Assembly: GCA_027575805.1 (NCBI GenBank)
Contig: JANBPU010000326.1
Span: 1-16,442 of the forward strand
Reading direction: 5' to 3'
Origin: Mycoemilia scoparia
Taxonomy: Eukaryota > Kickxellomycota > Kickxellomycetes > Kickxellales > Kickxellaceae
Length of the DNA: 16,442 nt
Shown: piece after piece, positions 8,836 through 16,021 of the stretch
Position numbering within the stretch: position 1 is the stretch's first letter
Layout of the letters: each line of letters starts with the position of its first letter
The notes under the pieces: generated by a model
What the model was told of the DNA's origin: nothing
Seen by the model: the letters and a program-made list of their open reading frames with translations, nothing else
Databases searched by the model: none
Made by a program: the position numbers and the translations under genes

Positions 8836-9007
8836 CGGATTGGCCTGAAGAGCATGTGTAAATCGGCACAAAATTCTCGATCAGATCTGATTAGTCCGAG
8901 ATTTGACCTTTTTCCCCGCCAAAGTCCCGAGATATCTGGCCGGTTGATTGTCCGTATGCCATTATGCGTGCCGTAGATGGACATTGCTACCGAAGCATAA
9001 ATGCCCG
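8836..9007. promoter_or_regulatory. Cluster of CGG/CCG triplets, candidate zinc-cluster binding region
   Basis: CGG at 8836, 8864 and 8941 and CCG at 8896, 8916, 8927, 8940, 8952, 8971, 8990 and 9005 give eleven triplets in 172 bp, about two to three times the number expected by chance. CGG triplets are the half-sites of Zn2Cys6 proteins. The segment also includes the perfect palindrome ATCAGATCTGAT (8880-8891) and a GTC(C)CGAGAT near-repeat (8894-8902, 8924-8933). It may be an upstream control region for gene 2. Confidence 0.3.
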
Positions 9008-9251
9008 TTGGCTGCTGCCACCACAACATCCACTACTACTATGCATATACAAGGCCAACAGCTTAATTGCTATAGCATGATTGCTCTTTTCAGACATCTC
9101 TCTACTAATACGACTCCCCCATATCACCAGCTCTTCTCTTTTCTCTCTTTCTTTGTCTCTCTTCTTATTTCCCTTTTTGTTTGGAGAGCCTGATGGGCGA
9201 AATTTATCTTTCTAGCCATAGTATATTTCTACTACTACCATTATACACCAG

Positions 9252-9275
9252 CACACACACACACACACACACACA
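9252..9275. repeat. (CA)12 microsatellite
   Basis: Twelve perfect CA units lie immediately left of the nested inverted repeat at 9289-9401. Confidence 0.95.
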
Positions 9276-9288
9276 AGTATAAGCTTGT

Positions 9289-9401
9289 CAACCCTACCGC
9301 TCTGGGATAATTTTTACTCTAAGCTCTAGCCTTGCATAGGCTATTTACTACCCGATTCATTAAGGAAGCACTGTAACAACACTTCGATAAAGGTAGGGTT
9401 G
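9289..9401. repeat. Inverted repeat with nested hairpin
   Basis: CAACCCTACC (9289-9298) is matched by its exact complement GGTAGGGTTG (9392-9401), 93 nt apart. Inside lies a second hairpin, TAGCCT/AGGCTA with a 5-nt loop (9327-9343). The arms carry AACCCTA, the core of telobox/Tbf1-type sites. A further direct copy, CAACCCTAC, is at 9528-9536. It could be a pair of protein sites in opposite orientation or a folded RNA. Confidence 0.45.
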
Positions 9402-9584
9402 TCTAATTTACACACGCATATATATATCTAGTTATAATGCTAGCATGACTTATCCTTTCTCATAACCTCCCCAAGCATTTCCCTCCCCTCTATCTTCATT
9501 ATCCCAACAATTAGTCATATATGCAAACAACCCTACAATCAGAAGCTCCTGAGAATGGCCCAAACAAAAGGCCATTTAATTGTC

Positions 9585-9602
9585 ACCACCACCACCACCA
9601 CC
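9585..9602. repeat. (ACC)6 microsatellite
   Basis: Six perfect ACC units lie in the gene 2 upstream region. Confidence 0.9.
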
Positions 9603-10312
9603 GCTGCTATTGAGAACATTTCTGTGCCATTATTGTGTACTGTGTTTTGGTTGTCCATGATGATCAACAACAACAACATAATGTCAGCTTCCAGCCAGTT
9701 TCTACACAACCATAGTTCTGGTAATGAATAGCGTAAACTGTTTGGTATTCATGACTTTAAATGGTATCCTCTGACTGTCGAATCTATGAATCCGAAAAAG
9801 AGGCTTGAGTTTTACACATTTACACGTAGCCTGCTTCTATACAGACTCAGTTTTGACAGCATCACATAAGTAGCTTGTTGTCAAATGTATGCGAGGGTGT
9901 CTTGTTTTGATTGAAACATGAGGAATTGTTGACTGCGCGTGTATGTGTGTGCTGTACCCAGCTATTCCAATTTTCCACAAATCATCCACTCTCATATAAT
10001 ATACAACAACCAGCTCAACAACCATTTCTTGGCATCCAATTTCCACCTAAAAAGGAATTGGCCCATCCAAAGTCTTTTGTTCAAAGACACAGGCACATAT
10101 TTGCGTGTTAAAACAAACATAAATTGTATGTGTATGTATGTATCCAAATCTCGATTGTGCTGTAGAATTTTTCATGTTGTTTAACACAACCACCATCACC
10201 ACTACAAGCATGATCAAAGAGGTGGAGCTGTCCTGTTCGAAAGCAGGCATTTATTGCATCGAATTACCCGAATTTATATTTGAATAACTACCTACACAAC
10301 CCCAAACAGTCG

Positions 10313-10334
10313 CACACACACACACACACACACA
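10313..10334. repeat. (CA)11 microsatellite
   Basis: Eleven perfect CA units lie about 1.1 kb upstream of gene 2. Confidence 0.95.
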
Positions 10335-10916
10335 CTATAGAGATATACCAGATATTAGCCAGTAGACCGGTCTGCGATCATTGTATAACAATAGCAACAG
10401 CATCATGAATCCTTTGAAAGAGTTGTACTCTTCTATGTTGGAAATTTGGCAACAATTTGTGAAACGACTGTAATAATTACACACAAACAGCTTATCTTCC
10501 CATCTCACATTTGGGGGTGGTGTTGTTCATAGTCCCTGCAAAAATGCCGTGGGGTATTGTGCTGTATTGTTGTGCACTTTAAATCAATTCTGGTTACGGA
10601 GGGTTATTATACATTTGCTTTGACTTGCCTTATTGGAAAGGGAACGGGGGATAGATACACACGCAGATATCTCTATTTATACATATTTGTAAATATATGT
10701 ATTTGTTTGCTTCAGAGCCCATTTCACTGGACATTACATGCTTTTGGAAATCCCACATCTCTCTGGCTTCTTCCAAAATCATTCATATATACATACCCAC
10801 CTAAACACTTCTATTATCCCTCTCACGCCCTTATCGACATGTTTCCTTATTTGTCTTCTACCCTCTTTTTTTGCCTGCAAACTTTTGTTACACAAATACA
10901 CACACACTCTCTCTTG

Positions 10917-10970
10917 CTAACTCTCTCTCTCTCTCTCTCACCCTCTCTCCCCATCTTTCTAATTTTCCAG
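10917..10970 (+). promoter_or_regulatory. Possible 3' splice site in the gene 2 leader
   Basis: CTAAC (10917-10921, branch-point consensus) is followed by a CT tract and ends with TTTTCCAG (AG at 10969-10970). This is how a fungal intron end looks, although the 50-nt branch-to-AG distance is on the long side. GTATGT donors at 10126-10141 are the nearest convincing partners. The CT tract could instead be an ordinary pyrimidine-rich promoter. Confidence 0.25.
10921..10938. repeat. (CT)9 microsatellite
   Basis: Nine perfect CT units sit inside a longer pyrimidine-rich stretch at the left end of the gene 2 leader. Confidence 0.9.
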
Positions 10971-11083
10971 GTAGATTACATACAACCATAGTAATTGCTT
11001 ACTTCTACATCATCTCGCACTTATACGCACTCCACCAGACAATCGATATTTTCTCGTTCACAGCTTTTGTCGTGCTTCTATTT

Positions 11084-11164
11084 ATGTGCCCATTCTTATA
11101 CTTGACCCCTCTCTATCTTTTCAATCTTGTCTATTGCCACATCATTGCTTCTATCTATATCTAA
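11084..11164 (+). promoter_or_regulatory. 26-codon upstream ORF in the gene 2 leader
   Basis: It starts at the only ATG between 10842 and the gene 2 start and ends in TAA 312 nt before that start. The peptide is hydrophobic (Leu, Tyr, Phe, Ile) and unrecognised. If the transcript includes it, it could dampen translation of gene 2 or allow re-initiation. If the proximal TATA at 11347 is used, it is left out. Confidence 0.3.
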
Positions 11165-11346
11165 CTTTTAAAATTATCCTGCTCAATAACTGTAGAAAAC
11201 TACTTTAGTGGTATTGAACGATTTTAAAACTCTCGCTCGCACTTTGCATTTCTGACAAATTACTGACACCTTCTCATTTGCTTGACACACTACTACCCAC
11301 GTTGTGTTTTGTCAGGAGAGATCCTAAATATATTATCTTGACTTGA

Positions 11347-11353
11347 TATAAAT
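11347..11353 (+). promoter_or_regulatory. Proximal TATA-like element of gene 2
   Basis: TATAAAT lies 124-130 nt upstream of the gene 2 ATG and no ATG intervenes. Spacing fits a short-leader transcript. It conflicts with the longer-leader model unless both promoters are used. Confidence 0.35.
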
Positions 11354-11476
11354 CCTTGGTACCGCGCGTAGCAAAATAGCCCCCAAATCGCTTTTAGGTT
11401 TCCGTATTGTCTTGCTTTGACTTATTTCATTTACGGGTGAGTCAACACACGCACACACATATTTTGAAAATACTAC

Positions 11477-14400
11477 ATGGAGCTGGCATCCGTTGGTGAT
11501 GCTACTAGTACAGCTGTTGACTCTTCTCAACAGCAGCAGGTATCAAAGGATGCTGTTTATAACGATCAACGTCATGGCGTAACACGTTCAAATGTACTCA
11601 GAGGAAGAGAATCGCCGGTTTCTAATGCTGGAAATCATAGCAGCACTGCCACTACCACACTTTCAAAGACAAATGTGACGTATCAGTACCCAAATACTAC
11701 CACAGCAATTTTGGCAAGAACGGGCCTTGTTGACACTGAGGATATGCCATTTGCAAAACGCAAAAGGCAATATTCGCCATTGCCTGACCCAGAAGATTAT
11801 AGGCGAAGCACACCGAGTTTGGCAAGTTCAACACTAAGATCAGGGTCACAGAGTTTCCAAGAAAGTCAACTACTAACAACTGTCAACAGCAGTGGTTATG
11901 TCGGAAATAATAGCGCACCTGAAAAAAATCAAAATAAAGCTTATGTCAGTGGTGGCAGTAATAGCAACAACATAAATGGCAGTAGCAGTAATTATAGTGG
12001 GCAGCACCACGATTACTCCACAAATTCCACTTCAAGCACAATAAGGACCACTAATAATAATAGCAACCACCCTTCCCCATACCCAGATCAAACAGCCCTC
12101 TTTGATGGAGGGAAGCAGTCTTCTCCACAAGATGCAGATAATGCTGGACAAAAGCCACCACTACCACTTTCAACCTCCTCGTCGCCAATGCCTACGAATA
12201 AGGCAAATACCGAAAAAGAGAAACAGGCCTCATTGAATAACAAGCCGCAAAAGCGGCAGCTCAGTCATGCTTGCTTACTGTGCCGCCGCAAAAAGATCCG
12301 CTGTGACAGCAAAAGCCCCTCATGTGACAATTGTCTTCGCAGAGGCATAAAATGCATATATCCCGAATTAAAGCGTAGAGGTCGTCCCCCTAGAATGTAT
12401 ACGTTTGCAGATTTTGTACCACCTGGTCAAGCCATCCCGCCAGAGGTCCAACAAGCAATGGCTGCTGCTGGAGAATCCCTAAATCCCAACAGCCCATCTA
12501 GTAATTACCCTTTGTACAATATAAACAGTCCCCAGCACAGTGGGATATCAACACCCTCTACTGGATCTGGTCCTACTGCTATATCGGGCCCAGAGGCTAG
12601 GCGAATAGGGAGTGCACCTCTTTTGCCATCGATTGACCAGGCACTGGGAACGGTCAAATTCCCCCAACATATGGAAGTGGCAATGAAGACGCCCAATCCG
12701 CCACTGGCCGTTGATCAGGCAGTTCTTGATTATTTTTTGTACATTTCACCGACATATCCCGTGCTACATCGACAAACTGTTCTCCAGGCAATTCAAAAAA
12801 AGAACATATTTCCACCACTATGGCTGGCAATTCATGCTGTGTCTGCCCGTTTTAGCTGCCATAAGGACCCAAAGCCAGATGGCCGCCGTGGATCTAGCCG
12901 GTGTGATAATAACAGTAACAGCAACAACACTACTGCAGCAGCCCCTCAACCATCATACCCGGATTTAGGAGTAAGCGGTGATGCTTATGCTGAAAAGGCT
13001 GAAATTCTTCTTTCCCAGAGAATAAGCGGTGTCTCTAGCAATAGCAGTGGCGGTGGTAGTGATAATGCTGGGGCGGATTATGTGATACTGGCTCCAACTG
13101 CATTGAATACGTCAGTAACAACAACTGGTGGCGTTCCTACTGGAATTGTGCATTCACCTTCACACTCAACTCCTCTGTCAGTTGCTGCCAATTCAATCTC
13201 TCCATTCTACCATAAACATCTAAGATCCCCACTGAGGACTGCAGCAACATTCGGTCACGATCCGATGACTACTAATACTCACAATAGACAAAGCAACTCC
13301 ATCACCCTAGCCCAAGAGTTCAATCCGCGTGTAGGAGCACTGGCTGGCACTGCCACTGCTGCTGCAACCAGTCCTTCTACTGCACACCCATATTCTCACC
13401 ACGTACATAGAAAAAGCCTAGGGCATGATCCAGTATCACCGCCGCCGCATGGCTTAGCTTATAATGACAAGTCACCTGGGCCCGCATCAGCAGGCTACTA
13501 TTCCCAAAAGCAGCAGTTTGACAAGAGTGGCCGCTATAATCAGAATAATACAAACGAACATCATATTGAGGTGTCACAGACCTACATGCTACTATGCATA
13601 TTTTATTTGGGAAACAATAGTGTTGACAAAGCCATTCGGTCGCTTGGGAGTGCCGTCCGTTCCTTGCATTCTCTTGGGACTCACCTGATGGACGATCAGG
13701 TAAATGCCCAGGACTTAACTGGTCTGTTTCATGCCAAAATATCGCAAATTCAGCGTCGAAGGGCTTTGAGTAGCACTCCTGGAGGTGTACCAAGTAATGA
13801 AGAACAAAAACAGCAGCAGCAACCATTTTTTCAAGATGCTGAGCTTATCATGGATGTGAGAAGACAATGGGTTCAAGTTGAAACTTTGCGCAGAGTTTGG
13901 TGGATTGCGTACTCGCTAGATAGAACTATATGCATGCTTACTGGCAATCCCCGCCAGATTGACAACCGTGTATTTAGAGTCAGGCTTCCAGGAAATGACA
14001 TTGAATGGGACCACACACCGATTCAATTAGGAAGGCAGTTATTATCGGGAGGAGGAGGTGGTGGAGCACATGGATCAGAAAAATCACCCAACCCCAGCCT
14101 TAGTTCACCACAGTTCCATCCCAGTTCAGGAGGAAGTGGAAAATCACTACTACTGACCCAGCAGGCCCTCCCATCAATAAACAGGAGTAGCAGCCTTGGT
14201 ACCGCTGATGGTCTGAGAATTGGAATGGACGGTGCTGGTATTTCGCAATATGCCAGAGAGTCAGGAGCCCAACCAGGACATATGGTTCGATCTTTCCAAG
14301 AAGCAGTTTTTCATAAGTCTATTGACAAACAGCAACAGAACGAGATTCCAGAGAGTGACAGCAAGAATCCCAACCAACTTCGACTCTCAATAGCCTTTGC

Positions 14401-16021
14401 GGGGATTGAGGATGGAGTGATTGAACTTGGACGAGATATCCGCTCAATGATATGTCCACCAATTCTCAATGGCAGTGAAATTGCCGATGCGATTATTGGA
14501 GAGCTCAAGAATTTGACTATCACAGGAACTAATGGCGGTTCTAGAAGCAGAGTTGCAGACGATTCGGTTATATCCAAATGGCTTCGACCTGAGGATCTTG
14601 GAGAGGCCTTTTCTTCGCTTCCTCCAAATCACCCAGCCTACCACACTGACCCATTTGTAAATAGACCTTCCAGCAGACACCATCAATATTCACGGGGATC
14701 CATTGATTTGGCTAATATTCCTCATGATAATGGGTCGCCGCTATCAGTTAATAATATGCTCTGGCAGCAGGATTGGCAAACTCGGCTGCACATAGTCTCT
14801 TCAAGACTAGAAAAACTTGAAAGACAGCTGATAGATTGGCATCAGACACTGCCCTCAATAAATGACACTAGGCTATCAGTGGGAGATCGTGTCACAGGCT
14901 TCCATTTACAGGTCGCATATTATGGAGCACTTATTCGCCTTAACTCTGTGATTGTGTGGATGTATGGCCAACTATTCCCAAATTATTTTGGCGGCAACCA
15001 TAGTGATACTGCCACATCAGGTCTAGCAAATAACAGTGGTCCAGATTATGTAATACAAAGCGTTGCAAAGACCATCTGCAAAAGCCTTATTGAAGATGGA
15101 GATCTGAACCACGTGTCATCAATATCAGATTCAATATCACAACTAGGAGATGGGGGAAATCCTAATGGCAGTCGTTTGCGAGCTCGTAGGTCAAATACAG
15201 CAAAATGGGCTCAATGGGTTTCTAGAGGTAATTCAAATGGTTCGTCTGCACAAATTGCAAGCGAGCCAGTGCTTGATCACCATGGACAGCCAGCTCATGT
15301 GGTGAAGAGAGAGATGGGCGAGATGGTTATCAAGGCGTGGAAAAGATGTACAGAAGCAGCATTGTCAGTAGCCGAGATAGCACGCTCAGCCTCAATTGCT
15401 GACCAAGAAGCCAAAGGAGGAGGAGGAGGAGGAGGAGGAGGAGGAGGAGGAGGAGGAAGTGATACCAGTTACCCAAATGCATCACAGTCTGTGGGAGGAT
15501 ATAGTTCGGCGCAAACACCAGCATCAACTCAGCCTCATATATATGACCAAAGCTCATCACCTACAAAGACTGAATCTGTTCCGCCAAATAGTGAGCCCAA
15601 GGACATTGCCATTACGTATAGCAACAATATGTACCGGCCTCTGCTCCCTAGGCACTTTATAGATCATGGACCAGGAGGAGGTAGTAATCTATCACATCCG
15701 CGACCGCAATCATCACTTGCTAGTCTGATGTCCACAAGAGCATCCAGAGCATTGATAAGCGACCCAGCACTTTACATGAGATTTTCACCATTGACCATAG
15801 AGGCAGTTGATATGGCCATCAAAGTCCACCAGCTTAATCACCAGTCGATCGTGTCAACATGGAACAGCATAATACATATGCATAATGTTCCAAATGATCC
15901 GAATATTGTGGAGTCAGCACCGCCATGTGAACTTGAAGAGGCTAGTAAATCAATCCAGCCCCTGATACAGTTCCTGACAAAGGTCAAGCCATATTGGAAC
16001 GCAGTTGAAACACAATACTAA
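11477..16021 (+). CDS. Zn2Cys6 fungal transcription factor with AT-hook-like motif, 1514 aa, gene 2
   Basis: This is a nuclear DNA-binding regulator. A basic KRKR (94-97) next to a Ser-Pro site is a likely nuclear signal. The zinc cluster is central for this family: Cys266, 269, 276, 283, 286 and 293 (CX2CX6CX6CX2CX6C), followed by RRGRPPR (300-306), an AT-hook-like motif. The middle-homology domain begins at about 411 (VDQAVLDYF, then SPTYPVLHRQTV), continues at 503-514 and 698-735, and carries the hallmark RRVWWIAYSLDR (805-816). A Ser/Thr/Gly-rich insert of about 180 residues (515-695) splits it. LxxWxxxLP is at 1118-1126, helical segments lie at 1143-1170 and 1274-1306, Gly14 at 1314-1327, and a conserved-looking C-terminus at 1435-1514. 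The start follows an in-frame TGA at 11465-11467; the next Met is residue 90. The ORF has no interruption. Length is about twice the family norm, and the N-terminal extension of 265 residues before the cluster is unusual. Targets are unknown and I cannot assign a gene name. Confidence 0.95.
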   Translation: MELASVGDATSTAVDSSQQQQVSKDAVYNDQRHGVTRSNVLRGRESPVSNAGNHSSTATTTLSKTNVTYQYPNTTTAILARTGLVDTEDMPFAKRKRQYSPLPDPEDYRRSTPSLASSTLRSGSQSFQESQLLTTVNSSGYVGNNSAPEKNQNKAYVSGGSNSNNINGSSSNYSGQHHDYSTNSTSSTIRTTNNNSNHPSPYPDQTALFDGGKQSSPQDADNAGQKPPLPLSTSSSPMPTNKANTEKEKQASLNNKPQKRQLSHACLLCRRKKIRCDSKSPSCDNCLRRGIKCIYPELKRRGRPPRMYTFADFVPPGQAIPPEVQQAMAAAGESLNPNSPSSNYPLYNINSPQHSGISTPSTGSGPTAISGPEARRIGSAPLLPSIDQALGTVKFPQHMEVAMKTPNPPLAVDQAVLDYFLYISPTYPVLHRQTVLQAIQKKNIFPPLWLAIHAVSARFSCHKDPKPDGRRGSSRCDNNSNSNNTTAAAPQPSYPDLGVSGDAYAEKAEILLSQRISGVSSNSSGGGSDNAGADYVILAPTALNTSVTTTGGVPTGIVHSPSHSTPLSVAANSISPFYHKHLRSPLRTAATFGHDPMTTNTHNRQSNSITLAQEFNPRVGALAGTATAAATSPSTAHPYSHHVHRKSLGHDPVSPPPHGLAYNDKSPGPASAGYYSQKQQFDKSGRYNQNNTNEHHIEVSQTYMLLCIFYLGNNSVDKAIRSLGSAVRSLHSLGTHLMDDQVNAQDLTGLFHAKISQIQRRRALSSTPGGVPSNEEQKQQQQPFFQDAELIMDVRRQWVQVETLRRVWWIAYSLDRTICMLTGNPRQIDNRVFRVRLPGNDIEWDHTPIQLGRQLLSGGGGGGAHGSEKSPNPSLSSPQFHPSSGGSGKSLLLTQQALPSINRSSSLGTADGLRIGMDGAGISQYARESGAQPGHMVRSFQEAVFHKSIDKQQQNEIPESDSKNPNQLRLSIAFAGIEDGVIELGRDIRSMICPPILNGSEIADAIIGELKNLTITGTNGGSRSRVADDSVISKWLRPEDLGEAFSSLPPNHPAYHTDPFVNRPSSRHHQYSRGSIDLANIPHDNGSPLSVNNMLWQQDWQTRLHIVSSRLEKLERQLIDWHQTLPSINDTRLSVGDRVTGFHLQVAYYGALIRLNSVIVWMYGQLFPNYFGGNHSDTATSGLANNSGPDYVIQSVAKTICKSLIEDGDLNHVSSISDSISQLGDGGNPNGSRLRARRSNTAKWAQWVSRGNSNGSSAQIASEPVLDHHGQPAHVVKREMGEMVIKAWKRCTEAALSVAEIARSASIADQEAKGGGGGGGGGGGGGGSDTSYPNASQSVGGYSSAQTPASTQPHIYDQSSSPTKTESVPPNSEPKDIAITYSNNMYRPLLPRHFIDHGPGGGSNLSHPRPQSSLASLMSTRASRALISDPALYMRFSPLTIEAVDMAIKVHQLNHQSIVSTWNSIIHMHNVPNDPNIVESAPPCELEEASKSIQPLIQFLTKVKPYWNAVETQY
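12272..12355 (+). other. Zn2Cys6 DNA-binding cluster of gene 2
   Basis: Residues 266-293 contain six cysteines with canonical spacing, the RRKKIRCD recognition segment and Pro281. It shares only the family signature with the gene 1 cluster, so the two proteins probably differ in DNA preference. Confidence 0.95.
12374..12394 (+). other. AT-hook-like motif after the gene 2 zinc cluster
   Basis: RRGRPPR (300-306) contains the Arg-Gly-Arg-Pro core that inserts into the minor groove of AT-rich DNA in AT-hook proteins. It sits seven residues after the last zinc-binding cysteine, where Zn2Cys6 proteins have a specificity linker. A simple basic linker or nuclear signal is the alternative. Confidence 0.55.
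15416..15457 (+). repeat. (GGA)14 coding repeat, poly-Gly in gene 2
   Basis: Fourteen pure GGA codons encode Gly1314-1327, the longest perfect microsatellite of the window. It lies in a 47-nt purine-only run (15413-15459). Any non-triplet slippage here would remove the last 190 residues. Confidence 0.95.

Larger units (their letters stand above)
8341..10841. other. Long upstream region of gene 2, no confident gene
   Basis: This holds about 2.5 kb of mixed composition with (CAG)9, (CA)12, (ACC)6 and (CA)11 microsatellites. It also holds a cluster of CGG/CCG triplets at 8836-9007, a nested inverted repeat at 9289-9401, and AACCCTA-type motifs. The only sizeable open frame is 199 codons on the minus strand (8430-9029). 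It has no domain I recognise and runs through the CAG and CA repeats, so I do not call it a gene. ATGs occur at normal frequency, which argues against this part being a scanned leader. Confidence 0.55.
10842..11476 (+). promoter_or_regulatory. Pyrimidine-rich promoter and ATG-depleted leader of gene 2
   Basis: From the ATG at 10839 to the gene 2 start only one ATG occurs (11084) in about 635 nt, against about a dozen CAT triplets on the same strand. This matches the pattern upstream of gene 1 and indicates a scanned mRNA leader. The left part (10860-10960) is CT-rich, as is common around fungal transcription starts. The last 390 nt before the start codon contain no ATG at all. A TATA-like element at 11347-11353 offers a second, proximal promoter with a leader of about 100 nt. 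Confidence 0.55.

Noticed and set aside
9289..9401. Telomeric or subtelomeric repeat
   Set aside because: Only single AACCCTA-like motifs occur, with no tandem TTAGGG array.
10230..10250. TTCGAAA flanked by CCTG/CAGG, like a tRNA T-arm
   Set aside because: The stem is only 4 bp with an 8-nt loop, and no A-box, anticodon arm or acceptor stem can be placed upstream.
10557..10991. Plus-strand open frame of 144 codons upstream of gene 2
   Set aside because: It does not start at ATG, ends in a Ser/Leu run from the CT tract and looks like leader or promoter sequence.
3413..16021. Recent tandem duplication of one regulator gene
   Set aside because: The proteins share only the zinc-cluster signature and general domain plan. 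The cluster sits at residue 40 in one and 266 in the other, and the hallmark motifs differ.
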